Assembly: GCA_963920575.1 (NCBI GenBank)
Contig: OY986969.1
Coordinates: 20,693,288-20,757,287 of the forward strand
Source of the DNA: Narthecium ossifragum
Lineage: Eukaryota; Streptophyta; Magnoliopsida; Dioscoreales; Nartheciaceae
Direction of reading: 5' to 3'
DNA: 64,000 nt
The notes beneath the pieces are model-generated. The model made no database searches, was not told the origin of the DNA, and saw only the letters and a program-made list of their open reading frames with translations. Shown piece after piece: positions 1 through 11,588 of the stretch. The position numbers and the translations under genes are program-made. Position 1 is the stretch's first letter; each line of letters begins with the position of its first letter.

Positions 1-2580
1 TGGTTGGCCTTGGGATGCGATCAGTTGATCGCATCGCTGCTTTTGACCCCAGTGGCATTTTGGTAAATATGCTCCCTGGTGGTCAGTTTCACACCCGCGT
101 TGCACACATGGCCTTTGATTGATGTATGTGTTTGATTAGAACCTTTAGGGTGCGTCCGATCGGAAGATCGGAGCTCGATCGGGAGAGATCGAATCGGACG
201 GCTGTGATGGATTCCAGCTTTCTATTTAACCCTTTCCTTTCTCTCTCTCCTTTCTTTTTCTTCTCCTCCTGCTTCTCTTTCTCTCTTCTTCCTTCTCTCC
301 TGCGGCTGGGTGCTAGGGCATCGGAGGATGATCTTCGAGGAGCGGCTTCCGACGATCGGACTTGGGGGATGCGTGGAGGAGCTGCCCTATCTCTTCAGGT
401 AGGTGTTTCTACCTCGATCTTTGGATCGGGTTCTCCTAGGATAGGTTTAATGTATTTTCGCTGTAGGAGTACTTCTTAGAATGTTGTGTAAGTCTTTGTG
501 CATGTGTTATAGATGCTTTGAATTATTCCTACGTTGCGATTTCTGTATTCAAACGGCTGGTTTTCCGTATTCTCGCCGTTTATCGGTTTTCTACCGTTTT
601 AACCTAAATTGGAGTTTTAACCGTCAAAAATGTGGTTTCTTCGCACCATTGGATTCCCCTTTATCCTTTAAGCATGCTTGCAAAGTTTCATCGATTTCCA
701 ACTAGTTTTGATCCTTGAAATCCAAGAAATTGGATTTCCGGCACTGTTCTGATGAACTGTGCCTGAGGCCCGACGATCGATCGGTGCATCGACCGTCAAG
801 CGTTGATACGCTCTTTCGGGGCTCGACGGTCGATCGGTGCATTGACCGTCAAGTAAGGTTTTGCTCTTTCTGGACCTGACAGTCGACCGGCGGATCGACC
901 GTCGGACTCTGTCGGGATTTTGGCCTCCCACGGTCAATGGGTCGATCGACCGTGGGTCTTCTCTCTTTTCAGCCCGCCTCACGGTCGATCGTCGGATCGA
1001 CCGTCGCATCGTCCGTGAGGCTCTGTCTCGTTTTGGGCTCCCCACGGTCGATGGGCGGATCGACCGTTGCCCAGGTGGTTTTCCTAGTTTTGGCCTCACG
1101 GTCGATCGGTGGATCGACCGTGACATCGACCGTGGCCTCACGGTCGATCGACGGATCGACCGTCGCATCGTCCGTGGGCCCTTGAACATTGTTTTCTGGC
1201 TTGTCTTAAATGGCTTTCAATCGTGATTGATCTTTAAATATATTGGAAAGTTTACAAGTGGATTTTGGAAGGTATTCAAAGGATTTCTATCGGGTTTAAG
1301 GATCGAATCGAGTACTTTCCTTTTTGGATGAATTTATGGTTTTGATTGCATTTAATACATGTTTGACAGTAGTTAAGTGCTAGATTGGATTGCTTAACCA
1401 TTAGCTAGCTATGAGTGCTAGTTAATGAGGAATTGTGGAACCTTAGCCTCTTGCTGGCGAGTGCCGAGAGCTATTGTATAAATGTGGCCAGTTACCTGCG
1501 GGTAACTGTGGAACCTTAGTCTGTCAGGTGCAAGAGTGCACAGAAGATTATTGTATATCTGTGTTGGATGGCTTTGTTCTAATGTTAGTTGGTTGGCATA
1601 GATTATCTATATTTGAGGCCTTTGCTATGCTTACCCTTTGGCTAGCTTCAAGCTATGCCTAGCCCCGTATGATTAATGACATCTTGTTGCATGCTTATAT
1701 CTTGTTATCTGTGCCTGAGCATTGCATGCATCTTGATTGCATTAGAGACATCTGAGGTTAGGCGGGCGATGGGTTGATCGCCGATCCGAGGCTCTCGGGT
1801 AGCTCGGATCTAGCCATTAGGACCGCGGCTGGGTAGTCAGGATTAGGGTGATTGTTGAATCAGATCCCTTGTGTTGAGGATTTGCGATAGTTGACTCTGA
1901 TCATTGTTTGAGGTTTAGAGGTCGTGTTGTCTTCCAAAGCCAAGTGCTAAGGATGGATGTTGATGCGTTCCCGATGTGGTTCCCCAAGGCTTGGTATTCC
2001 AGCTTGGGAAGGGTGATCTTGCATGTTACTGTTCCTTGGCCTCCTGGTAACTTGTTCAGGAGAGAGGTTTCATGACAAGAGCCCTTGGGACATCAACTGG
2101 GTTATGGGACCCGTGGCATCCGTTAGACTTAAGCTGGGAGACAACACTGTTGTTGTTTTCCTTCCTTCAGTGTGCCGTAGAGTAGAACCCTACTGAGCTT
2201 ATTGCTCACTCCTACCCGGGCTGCGTTTGCAGGTGCAGGCGCCAGTTCTTCTTCATTAGAGCAGGCGAGATCAGCTTTGGTGGCGCGACTACATCCAGAG
2301 GTGCTTGAGGTTGCTGGAGGATCGATTGTTGTACTTTTGGCAGATTCTGTAAATCATGTATCATTCGAGGACTTTGAGATTTATGTATAATATTCTTTTA
2401 TTGGAAGATCTTGTAAATGTACAACTGATGTTATATGAATTGAATATCTGTTTACCTCTGGATTGTAAATTGTTTAAGTTTTTCTATAATTCCGCATTGT
2501 ATCGCGCCAGCTGGAGATGAATAGTGTAGGTTTCCCCTCACGCCTCGTCCTGGATGGGTTTTCTAGGTCGGGCTGTGACA
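1..2580 (+). mobile_element. LTR of a gypsy-type retrotransposon (copy A), left end off window
   Basis: Base 6 onward aligns with the LTR that starts at 11589, so about 67 bp of this LTR lie outside the window. Shared landmarks are the phrase around GATGCGATCAGTTGATCGC, the GGAAGATCGGAGCTCGATCG block and a CT-rich leader after a TATA-like CTATTTAA near 222. It ends in GGGCTGTGACA at 2580, the same ending as the LTR that precedes the primer binding site at 9517. A palindrome array occupies 772-1182. Positions 1436-1553 hold two diverged copies of a roughly 72-bp repeat. No coding sequence was recognised. The next bases (gatct) fall in the middle of another LTR copy, which suggests a nested insertion; the matching upstream target duplicate is off the window. 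Confidence 0.75.
772..1182. repeat. Array of paired GATCGA palindromes, consensus ACGGTCGATCG / GATCGACCGT
   Basis: About eight units begin near 774, 833, 881, 939, 981, 1042, 1098 and 1140. Each has a left half close to CACGGTCGATCG and a right half close to GGATCGACCGT, often followed by a third CATCGTCCGTG half. The halves are mutually complementary, so each unit can fold. Unit spacing is about 45-60 bp. Spacers carry GCTCTGTC or GCTCTTTC. The array lies downstream of the TATA-like site of LTR copy A, so it would be transcribed. Confidence 0.85.
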
Positions 2581-3850
2581 GATCTCTTACTTGACAGAGG
2601 ACTCCCTTTTCCCCAGACAGAGCGCTCTCTTAAGGAAGATCAATCTTCTTGTGAGGGAAGATCAATCTCTTCCTTGACAGAGTAGACGTAGATAGAAGAT
2701 CGATATCTTATATGTTATTGCTAAAATTGATTCCGATTTCAACGATTTTGGTTTCCTTTCAAACCATATTTCTCGCATGTCCTTCCCAATGATTAGTATG
2801 ATATTTAAATTTGGATTTTGATGAATTCATCTTCAATTTTTGCGAAGACTCGTATAATGGATTGTTTTACCCAGATTTGCCGATTTCAATCAGCTTCATG
2901 TTAAGCATGCATTAAATAGTTTGTGTTTGCTTTATTTGCTTTCCTAACCACTTGTACATAGCCTTATAGGTTTTAGACCCATATGTGAGGTAGGACCCTT
3001 TTATATGCAATGTGGTTAACTGGGAGAGTGATGGCTCCCAGGAATGTGTGGAATAAATAGGCCGAAGGTGTGCCCTACTGCTTTAGTATAGCCCAACTGA
3101 TTGCCAGCGTGCGCTAGGGGCAGTAGTGTAAAATGGTTGTTTCAATAAGTGCTCGGATGTTTGGGTAACTTGGTTGGTAGAATTATCGTTATACTTGTAG
3201 ATCAGTTATCTGCGGGATAACTATGGAACCTTAGCCTGTCGGTTGCCAGAGTGCACTGAAGGCTATTATATAACGGCGTTGTCGATTGTTGTTTAAGAAT
3301 CAGGTTAGATTCTTTATATACTGTAGCTAAACTGTTGAACTCATATGATGATGTGGCATATAGTGACATCTAGGTTAGATGCTTGTATAGGTTCATGTAC
3401 TGTATGCATTAGAGGCATTTCAGGTTAGGCGGGGCGATGGGTTGATCGCCAATCCGAGGGCTCGGGTAGCTCGGATCTAGCTCTAGGATCGAGGATGGGT
3501 AGCAAGGTCTATGGCGTGATTGTATTGGATTGAATTATTGTATTCTTGAGGTTGGTGTCTAGCTGGCTATAATTATTCTGATTGAGGTGTTAGAGGTCGC
3601 CCAGGATTCCAGTCTCATTCTCAATATCTGTTTTAGAGGAAGTTACGTATCGCCCTGGGTCTTATGCCATGTTGTTCAGCGCTGGAGTGCTTGGTTGTAA
3701 AGAGAGGGACGACTGCTGACAGTGGAGGTCATTGAGCGTGTGCCCTGGAGTAGACGGTGGACGTGACACGAGTTTTCCCTAGAGATGAGATGGAGTCTTG
3801 GGACTTTGTAGTCCCCTTTCCTTTCTGTGCGACGTAGAGTAGAACCCTAC

Positions 3851-5361
3851 TGATGTGCTGTCGCAGGCAATTAAAAATAAGATCAGTGCTCTCAAAATAA
3901 ATGTAGTAGTGCAAGCAAGGATCGTTCCCACGAAGAGTGTCTAGTCTATGTTTTATGCTTAGTGAACTAAGATGGGGGTTTCTGAGTGTAACGAAAATAA
4001 ATAAGAAATAATCTAAATCGAAGAATCGAATTGAATCAAGAGAACAAACCTTGGTCTAAGTCAACATCCACCATCGGAATCCAACAACTGATCATTGATG
4101 CAGGAATAGATCAATTCATCTCTCGAATATTCACCGTTCGAATTAAATTGGAATCTCTCCTCAATTATAGTTAATTAGAAACAAGCGATCCAATTAACCC
4201 TAACTATTGAATAACCTAAGATAAGCGCTGTGGATTTAATCCAGTAGTAGCCTTAAGAATAGAGAGATCGATGAAGCTAAACAACACAAGTACAAGCGGT
4301 TACATTTAATTTAGTCGAATATCCTTCCTAAGATCTAACAATCTCTGATCCGTAGTAAATCATTAGATCTTAGTTGCTTCACAGATTAGAGGGATCAACC
4401 AATTATGGATTTGATATCAAACCTAGCATTAGATTGCAATGAATAATAAACTAGTAGGCCTCCTAGCAATTAGACAAGACAATCATGGCATGATCACAGA
4501 AAAACATCCAATACTCAAGTATAAATTGAGCAATAAAAGTAGATTAGATCTCACAGTTTCATTGGTTCCGAGGTTTCAGTTTCCTTGACCAAAAATCAAG
4601 ATTTTGCCACGCAAGGCCATCAATAACAATCCTCCAAAAGATTCAATTAAGTAAAAGAAAACCCTAGAACAATATCAAAGAGTAGAAAAGTCTCCCCCCT
4701 CTATGTCATGGTCGTCCTCCTTATATATGGACATGAAGCCCTAGTTTTTATTTCAGCCGTTGTATTAAATCTGGTATATTCGTTTTCAGGTCGTCCGTCA
4801 TCAGATCGATCTCTATGTAGGAGAAGATCGATATGATTTCCTTTAGTTCCTCCACTTTCTTGATCTACCCGAGGAGGATCGATCCTTTGCAAGAAGAAGA
4901 TCGATCTCTTGCATCGGCGATTTTCTCAATTTTCTCAATTGTGAAAAAGATCGATCTCTTTAGGGAAGAAGATCGATCTGGCTAAACCTGGCTCTCTGTT
5001 TGCTTTGTCGTAGAGGAATGATCGATCTCTTTATGGAAAATGATCGATCATCTGAAAACATGCTCTCTGTTAGGATTTAATTCACATAAAAGATCGATCT
5101 CTTCATGAGTGAAGATCGATCTTTTGTGTCTTCAGCCGGATTTCTTCCTTAGGTCATGATCAGATCAATCTCTTCATGAGTGCAGATCGATCCCGTTGTA
5201 CGAAAACTGCCCAAATATGCTCGTTTTGCCCTGTTCTGCATTTAAGGACTCCAATTGCATCCTAAATCAAACTATAAGAATAATGAGTGTATTTAGGTAC
5301 CAAATAAGCTCAGGTGACTAAGTATTAAGGGATAAAAATATGACATTATGCATCATCATCA
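3851..5361 (-). mobile_element. Solo LTR 1, 1511 bp, target duplication CCTAC
   Basis: The insert starts TGATG and ends CATCATCA, giving the inverted ends expected of an LTR. It is flanked by CCTAC at 3846-3850 and CCTAC at 5362-5366. Copy A carries the uninterrupted site AACCCTACTGAGC near 2190, which confirms the boundaries. The sense strand is probably minus, because TATATAAGG (complement of 4719-4727) is preceded on that strand by a palindrome array. No internal domain is present, so this is a solo LTR left by recombination. It resembles the solo LTR at 9734-11365 in termini, array layout and the TGCTCTCTGT spacers. Confidence 0.88.
4800..5195. repeat. Array of six paired palindromes, consensus AGATCGATCTCTT
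   Basis: Six units start near 4804, 4873, 4949, 5019, 5092 and 5162, a period of about 69-76 bp. Each unit has two GATCGATC-type cores separated by roughly 12-18 bp. Spacers between units include GGCTCTCTGT and TGCTCTCTGT. The nearest core lies about 76 bp upstream of the minus-strand TATA box at 4719-4727. Confidence 0.9.
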
Positions 5362-5671
5362 CCTACTGAGCATTGTTGCTCACTCCTATCCGGCTGCGTT
5401 TTGCAGGTGCAGGCGCTAACTCATCTTCTGTAGTTCCAGCTGGACCAGCTCTTGGCGGCGCGATGACTTTCAGAGGTGTTTGAGGTTGCTATGGGATATC
5501 TGTTGTACTCTTTTGTAGTTTTTATAAATAGACATCCTTCGAGGATTTTGTAAATATATAGTTTTCCCTCCTTGAGGAGTTTTGATAAAAATCTATATAT
5601 GATGTCTAAATAGTATAACTTGATGTTAACTCAACAGAAATCTTGTTTCTTCTAATCTGAAAATATAGATC

Positions 5672-7067
5672 TGTTAGAATTACAGTTTTACCATTGGCAG
5701 TCTGTTGACATCAAATTTAGCTAAGGCTAAGTCAACAGCATTTGCGGAATTCCCCGACTAAATCCACATGCACCAAATCCAAACTGGCTCATACACAATC
5801 GAGTCCATCCAAATCCCCTACATATTCCCGATTTTGACGGCATCCTATACAAACCGGATGAATAAGGGTATTTTGGTAATTTTACCCACCCAAGGGTATT
5901 GTGAGAATTTAGACCAAAATACATATCTAAAATCTCCCACTACACTCTAAAATAGCCTTTACATAGCTTTGATGGCATCCTTGAAGCTCTAAGAGGGGCT
6001 TATCTTAGGCTTTAAACAATAAAATCAATTAAGGAAAACTGAGTAGGAGGAGTCTAATCAAGTAATATACTTGAAATGATAAGAGAAGATAATTAAGCAT
6101 ATAAATAGAAGGATAGATGAGAGTTAGAGAGATTGCACCAGAATTTTTATAGTGGTTCGGCCAACCATGCCTACGTCCACTTCTCCCAAGGGCCTCCTTG
6201 GGGTTCCACTACTTGCAAGACCTCTTACAAGCTTCCACCAAGCTTACGGGTGCTTGGCAACCTATCCACCAAGCTTACGGGTGCTTGGTAACCTTACAAT
6301 CTCTCCAATCTCACTATTGGATCTCTCTCTCAAAGTCTACTTCACACTTGAAGTAGTTTTACAAAGGTTTAGCTCACTAATAAGAGATAGAAACTTGCTA
6401 GAATATTATTACAATAATCCCTTAGCTCCCTCTAAGTCCCTGGCAAGTTAGCTGGACTTTCTCTTATATAGCTGAGCCTCCAACCCCTCCAAATAGCCTC
6501 CCAACGGCTATTTCTTTCTCCTGCAACGGCTCTTTAACGGCTAGTTTCTGGGCTCACGGTCGACCGTCGCATCGTCCGTGACATCGTCCGCCAGCCTTTC
6601 ATGAGCCACGGTCGATCCACCAATCGACCGTCGCATCGCACGGTCGATCCGCCTATCGACCGTCACTCCTCACGGTCGACCGTCCCATCGACCGTGACAT
6701 CGTCCGTCAGGCTCTGTTGCGAAAACCTCTTCCCAGGGTCGATGCACTGATCGACCGTCGCTCCTTCGAGCCAAGTCACATAGGCCACGGTCGATCGGTC
6801 CATCGATCGTCACACCTCACGGTCGACCGTCCCATCGACCGTGACATCGACCGTCGCCTATATTCCCATTGTCAGCTTCCGCGGTCGATCCTTCCATCAA
6901 CCGCCATATCCCACGGTCTATCCATGCATCGTCCGTCGCATCGACCGTCAGTACAAAACTCAATAAATATGATTTAAATGCTTTCCAAATTAAGGGATAA
7001 TAATATTAAATAATTGTTTTATCATCAAATATATATTGACATCATCAAAACAATATCTGGGCTAACA
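5672..7067 (-). mobile_element. Probable solo LTR with TGTTAG...CTAACA ends
   Basis: The plus strand starts TGTTAGAATTAC and ends GGGCTAACA, a perfect 6-bp terminal inversion. On the minus strand it would start TGTTAGCCC and has TATATAAGAG (complement of 6461-6470) downstream of a palindrome array at 6549-6950. Positions 6145-6300 carry a phrase (GGTTCGGCCAACC, then CCTACGTCCAC) typical of plant Copia LTR leaders, and a short tandem CCACCAAGCTTACGGGTGCT. I see no convincing target duplication and no primer site next to it. Confidence 0.6.
6549..6950. repeat. Palindrome array, consensus CACGGTCGATCC / ATCGACCGTC
   Basis: Units begin near 6555, 6606, 6639, 6671, 6733, 6785 and 6818, with weaker ones to 6945. 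Each pairs a CACGGTCGAYC half with a GATCGACCGT half, often followed by CATCGTCCGT. The core consensus matches the array in LTR copy A although the host LTRs look unrelated. AGGCTCTGTTGC occurs as a spacer near 6710. The array ends about 85 bp upstream of the minus-strand TATA box. Confidence 0.85.
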
Positions 7068-9517
7068 ATCCTAAATAAGCTGTGTAAATATAGGGGCGTT
7101 TTGGTAATTTTCTACAACATCCAGGGCATTATAGAAAATTCCCTGAAATAAATAAAGGAAAAAAAATCCGAAAATTCAAAATAAACCCAAACAAATACCC
7201 AAACTCAAATTCACCTAAGTCCCGGCTAGGGCGATGCGCGCGCCATGCTCGCGCACATGACTCACATACATCGAGTTTAAAATATGCGTGTTACATAATA
7301 CGCGCGCAGGTGTCCATGACACGTGCAACATAGACGCGTCGTCATGCATCGCGTCCAAATTAAAATATGCCTAAATCTCGGCAAAAACATACGTGCGCTA
7401 CATAATGCGCGCACGTGTCCATGACATACACAAAAGTCGCGTTGCCATGCGTCGCGCCTAAAACAACTAGACCGAAAGGGTATTTTGGTCATTTAACCCC
7501 AAGGGGCATTTTAGTCATTTCACATCTTCAGGGGTGTGAAAATCTAAAATAGAGGTATTTTCTCTACCCTTGGGGCATTTCGGTCCAAAATACATATGAC
7601 CGATAAAAAGGGTATTTTGGTAATTTACAACCGGCATGCCCGGGGATATTTCAGTAAATTCTCCAAATATCACATGAAATTCAAAATTCAAATAAGACAT
7701 TCAAAATTTTGACAAATGTCCGACAGCCGGATAATTATTCAAATTCAAGATAAATACTTGAAAATTGAATAAATATTCAAAATTCAAACAAGTTCACACA
7801 TGAACTTGAAATTTAAATGGGACATTCAAATAGACATTTGAAATTTAAATGCCAAATCCCAACTCCCTAAGCTGGATGGTTAGGAAATCCTAACCTCTCC
7901 ATATCTCAACAAACGCCAGATCTCAACCCCCTCGCCTGATGGTTGGAAGCAATCCTAACACCTCAGCTTCCCAACAACCTGGCTGAGAATCAAATCTCAA
8001 CACCCAAAGCGTATCTCTCCCAACCTCCAGCAAACGTCCATTGCTATAAGAAGAGGAGAAGTGGAACAGATCGGGGGCTGGAAAAAATAGAAAAGAAGGT
8101 TGCATGCTAGCGAAAATAGGAAGAAGGGCTGGCGAAAGAACAAAAGTATTAGAGAAAGAAAGAAGAAGAGAAGGCTTGGACGCGGAGGGAGTAACCTATC
8201 GCCGTCGCCGGCCTTGGGCCATCCCCAGGTCGTCGTCATCGTCCAGCCAGAGGAAAGCTCACCGTCGTCCCTGACCCAGTCCAAAGAGCTCGTCTTCCAG
8301 CCGAAGGAACTTAAAGAACTCGTCATCTCCCTTCCAATCGGCTGAACCCAAAAGAAGCTCGTCGTCTTCCTTTGTTCCAGCCGGTGGAACCCAAAGAAGC
8401 TCATCATCTTCCTCTGTTCCAGCCGGCGGAACCCAACGAAGCTCGTCGTCCAGCCAGAGGAGCCCCTCGTCGTCGTCCTTGAGCCAGTCAAGAGTGCCGT
8501 CGTCATCCTTTGTTCTAGCCGGAAGGATCCAAAGGAGCTCGCCGCCAGCCCAAGGAGGGATCCCCGTCGCAGCCCTTTGATCCAGTTGGAGGATCCGACC
8601 CCGTCGCCGTCCTCGACTTGCCGTGAAGCGTGAAACACACCTCCAGCCAGGTCCACGCCGCGGTCTCTCTTGTTGCCGTCCATCGTCAAAGCTTGGACGC
8701 CTCCTCAACTCGACGGCCGTCCACAGCCTCAAGCGCAGGGCGTCACTCCTACACCCAACGAGATATTCCCCTGTTTCCAGCAACCAGCACGATCAAACTT
8801 GGTGAACGGCGGAGCTCCATCCCCTTTGCTCGACGCGTGAGCAAGCTTCGACGAACCAGCTTCGACACTCGGACGGACCAGCTTTGACGCGGACAACGCT
8901 CCATCGACGCTCGGACGGCCCAGCCTTCGACGATCGGACGACACAAGCTTCAACTGCCCAGCCTTCGACGTTCGGACAGCACAAAGCTTCGACGTCACCA
9001 GTTTTGACGCTCGGACGACATTCTCCGGACTCCAACAGCCCTGAGGATCCTGCTGTATTCACCAACTCCAATAAAAACTCAAAGCTCCGGCAACAGGAAC
9101 TCAAAGCTTCGGCAACAAGGAACTCAAAGCTTCGGCAACAAGGAATTCAAATAGCGTTCCTCGAACTTCAGTAACTTCAAAATCCTGACAATGAAAATGA
9201 CGGACCCAGACATTATTTTACTTCTTTGTTAATGTAAGAAGTTTATCGGATCTAGAATCGGAGGTGTTCCCTACGGGGATGTAAATGATGGATTTGCTAA
9301 CTTGGTGATCCAGGGGTGTGGTGCCTGCAATTTCCTTGAACGAAATTGAAATAAAAAATGATATGCTCGAAAATAAAATAGAAATCTCGTCCCCGCGAGA
9401 TCGACGTTTTATTCGAATTAACTCTGAATTCCGCATGTATCGTGCCAGTTGCATGTGAATAGTAGTAGGTCCACTCACACCCCGGTCTAGATGGGTTTTC
9501 TTGGTCAGGGTGTGACA
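7068..9517 (+). mobile_element. LTR region ending at the primer binding site
   Basis: The last 110 bp (9410-9517), from GAATTCCGCATGTATCG to GGGTGTGACA, align with the end of LTR copy A, and a primer binding site follows directly. Upstream are alternating phrases of the GGGGCATTTTAGTCATTT type (7100-7700), a TATA-like GCTATAAGAAG at 8043, and GC-rich minisatellites (8340-9150). The start of this LTR is unclear and the stretch may be chimeric. Long open frames here, such as the minus frame at 8259-8783, are products of tandem repeats; I do not call them genes. Confidence 0.5.
8345..9150. repeat. Three adjacent minisatellites inside an LTR
   Basis: At 8350-8460 a roughly 43-bp unit reads AAGCTCRTCRTCTTCC then TTCCAGCCGGYGGAACCC, about 2.5 copies. 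At 8825-9020 a roughly 30-36-bp unit around CAGCTTCGACRCTCGGACG is repeated five to six times. At 9075-9150 a 23-bp unit around CTCAAAGCTTCGGCAACAAG is repeated three times. Confidence 0.75.
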
Positions 9518-9520
9518 ACT

Positions 9521-9532
9521 TGGTATCAGAGC
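9521..9532 (+). promoter_or_regulatory. Retrotransposon primer binding site (initiator tRNA-Met type)
   Basis: TGGTATCAGAGC lies 3 bp after the LTR end TGTGACA (9511-9517). It is the standard plant primer site complementary to the 3' end of initiator tRNA-Met and fixes the plus orientation of the element. Confidence 0.9.
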
Positions 9533-9733
9533 AGGCTGTACGTACTAGGGATAGGACTAGGCTTGCGGTTAAGGTTTTTAGTGTGGATTGGGATAGTTTT
9601 AGGTTTAGAACATCCTTGCATGTTTATTTGCGCTCGTATGTGACTTGTTTTCGCTTTATTGATTGTTGTTTTGTTTTGGTATCTTACGAGTGTATACTTG
9701 TCATCTTTGTTGAACGTGCAGATGGTAGGGAGT

Positions 9734-11365
9734 TGATATCGCTCAAATGTGTCTCGCACAGCGAACGCAGTGCAGTACAACATAAGAGAGGTCGAACCCA
9801 CGGAGAGACAAGCAGGAAAGATCCAGAAACACAAATAACAATGTATCGAAAACAATCAAGAGCGAAAGAGTTAGGAAAATAGATTGAAGATGTAACGGTA
9901 AAATAAAGTTAACGAAAGAAATCAAGATTTGGATGAGGCTAGACTTCAGGAATCACTTCACTCGGATTTAGGTTCTTCTCTTCTCAATGGTTCATTCACT
10001 ACTCAGTTAAGGGATTCACATCCCAATCACCTTAACTGGAAGATATCAAATTATGAATCTGATAAAATATAAATGTCTCTTCCTACGATTGATTCTTCCT
10101 TTTATAACTCTAACTTCATCCTACCAAAACCTAAGAATATATGATACCGGCTGTCATTACAGGCAACGTATAGCAAAAGTTCATCGGGACAAAGCCCTAA
10201 CCCTATCTTACTAGATCTCTAAGAATACACAGTACCAACTGTCACAATCGGCAATGCATAGCAAAGATTTCACGAGATAAAGTAGGTAATAATAGATATA
10301 ACCATGGGATTATAAGATCATGAAAGAAGCATGACTAGATCCATAATATCATTCATCCACATAGAAATATATAATCTGAAAATAATCCTTGAAGATTCAA
10401 TACATAGAAAAGAGTTTAACAATAAAGTTTGAAACTGTGAACCATGATGGAGAAGAAACCCTAATCCTCGCTAGATCATCCGTCCGCCATGCCCGCGGAT
10501 TACTCGGCCATGGATGGAGATTTCTTCATCTTCCTCCTTCAGAAAAGATCAGAAAAAGTCTCGTGGGAAGCCTCCAAAATTTCCCTAAGAAGGCCTATTT
10601 ATAGCCCCCAATTAACCCTAACTCGGATTAGATCCGGGCCTTTAATTTTCTTCACGAATAAACAAATGATCGATCATCATAGGAGTGGTGATCGATCACC
10701 TGGACCATCTCTTCTCTGCTTGTTGGCTACGTCCCGTAAGTGATCGATCATCAAGGAGTGAGATGATCGATCACTCTCTTGTGCTGGTAATGACGCCTCG
10801 TGAATGATCGATCATTCAGGGTAGTGATGATCGATCATTCACATCCTTGCTCTCTGTCAATCTGTCGACGCACATGTATGATCGATCATCACTCATGTGA
10901 TGATCAATCATTTGAAATAATGCTCTCTGTCACTTAAATTCACTCACATGATCGATCATTTGAGGTGTATGATCGATCATTGCAAATAGTGCTTTCTATG
11001 ACTCAAATGATCGATCATTTAAATGGTATGATCGATCATTTATCCTGCGTATTTACTGTTATGCCACTCAGCCTGCACCACTAGTGCTAAACATGCCGTA
11101 ACTTTTCCTACGAAACTCGGAATCACGAACCGTAAACACTCTCGGAAACTTCAAGAGCTTTCCAACCATGTATAGCACATCATCTGGTTCATTCCGAAAA
11201 GGTACAATTTTGGCGTTAAAAACCCATCTTTGCTTCAATTTCCTGCATAATATAAATAACTTTGTGAAACAGCATATATGGACAAAATCATCTATATAAA
11301 TCATGAAAACTCAGCAAATAAGCTGCTCTTAGTCATGTTCAGAGTGCACTTTCATGTACTCATCA
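9734..11365 (-). mobile_element. Solo LTR 2, 1632 bp, target duplication GGAGT
   Basis: It starts TGATATCGCTC and ends TACTCATCA, flanked by GGAGT at 9729-9733 and at 11366-11370. On the minus strand it begins TGATGAGTAC, has a palindrome array at 10665-11045, then TATAAATA (complement of 10596-10603). Termini, array layout and spacers match solo LTR 1, so the two belong to one family, with enough divergence to be separate insertions. It sits in the internal domain of the deleted gypsy-type element. Confidence 0.9.
10665..11045. repeat. Array of six paired palindromes, consensus ATGATCGATCAT
   Basis: Units begin near 10668, 10741, 10804, 10877, 10949 and 11009 (period 60-73 bp). Each has two ATGATCGATCAT-like palindromes 9-15 bp apart. 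Spacers include TGCTCTCTGT twice and TGCTTTCTAT once. The nearest core is about 66 bp upstream of the minus-strand TATA box. Confidence 0.92.
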
Positions 11366-11588
11366 GGAGTCGAGCTAGCTGTCCAGTTTTGGGTCACGGT
11401 TTGGGGGTGACTTGGAGCGCTGGAGGTGCTGGTGCAGATTGTCCCAAGTGGTTCCTACCCCAGAGTGCATCTCATGTTGTGGGCTTGCTAACTTTCTTGT
11501 CTTGTGTAGGTGTGTTTGTTTCTGTCTTGTTGTTTTCGACCCTACTCTTATCGAATTTCGAGACGAAATTCCTTTAAGGGTGATAGGT

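Larger units (their letters stand above)
2581..5671 (+). mobile_element. Second LTR copy (B) of the same family, interrupted by a solo LTR
   Basis: Positions 2581-3850 and 5362-5671 repeat copy A in order: a GATC-type array (2600-2705), the GCATTAGAGGCATTTCAGGT block (3408-3427), the block around GATGGGTTGATCGCC, then GTAGAACCCTAC and GCTGCGTTTTGCAGGTGCAGG. The B sequence is split at CCTAC (3846-3850) by the solo LTR described separately and resumes at 5362. Its 3' end is lost near 5671, where an LTR with TGTTAG termini begins. No coding capacity was seen. Confidence 0.65.
9518..11588 (+). mobile_element. Internal domain of a deleted LTR element, about 440 bp without the nested solo LTR
   Basis: A primer binding site follows the 5' LTR, and a polypurine-like tract plus the TTTCGAGACGAAATTCC phrase, typical of plant Ty3/gypsy 3' ends, precede the 3' LTR at 11589. 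Removing the nested solo LTR (9734-11365) and one target copy leaves only about 440 bp, so gag-pol is absent and the element was non-autonomous. An ATG at 9722, after GTGCAG as at many gag starts, opens a frame that continues past the nested insertion to a stop at 11575-11577. It would give about 72 residues with a hydrophobic C-terminal segment. I do not recognise it and it may be chance. Confidence 0.7.

Noticed and set aside
772..1182. CRISPR-like array of regular repeats
   Set aside because: The repeats are imperfect palindromes in a eukaryotic LTR; there are no unique spacers of constant length and no cas genes.
8259..8783. 174-codon minus-strand frame with Asp/Glu/Leu repeats
   Set aside because: It comes from a 43-bp tandem repeat inside an LTR; the repeat length preserves the frame by chance.
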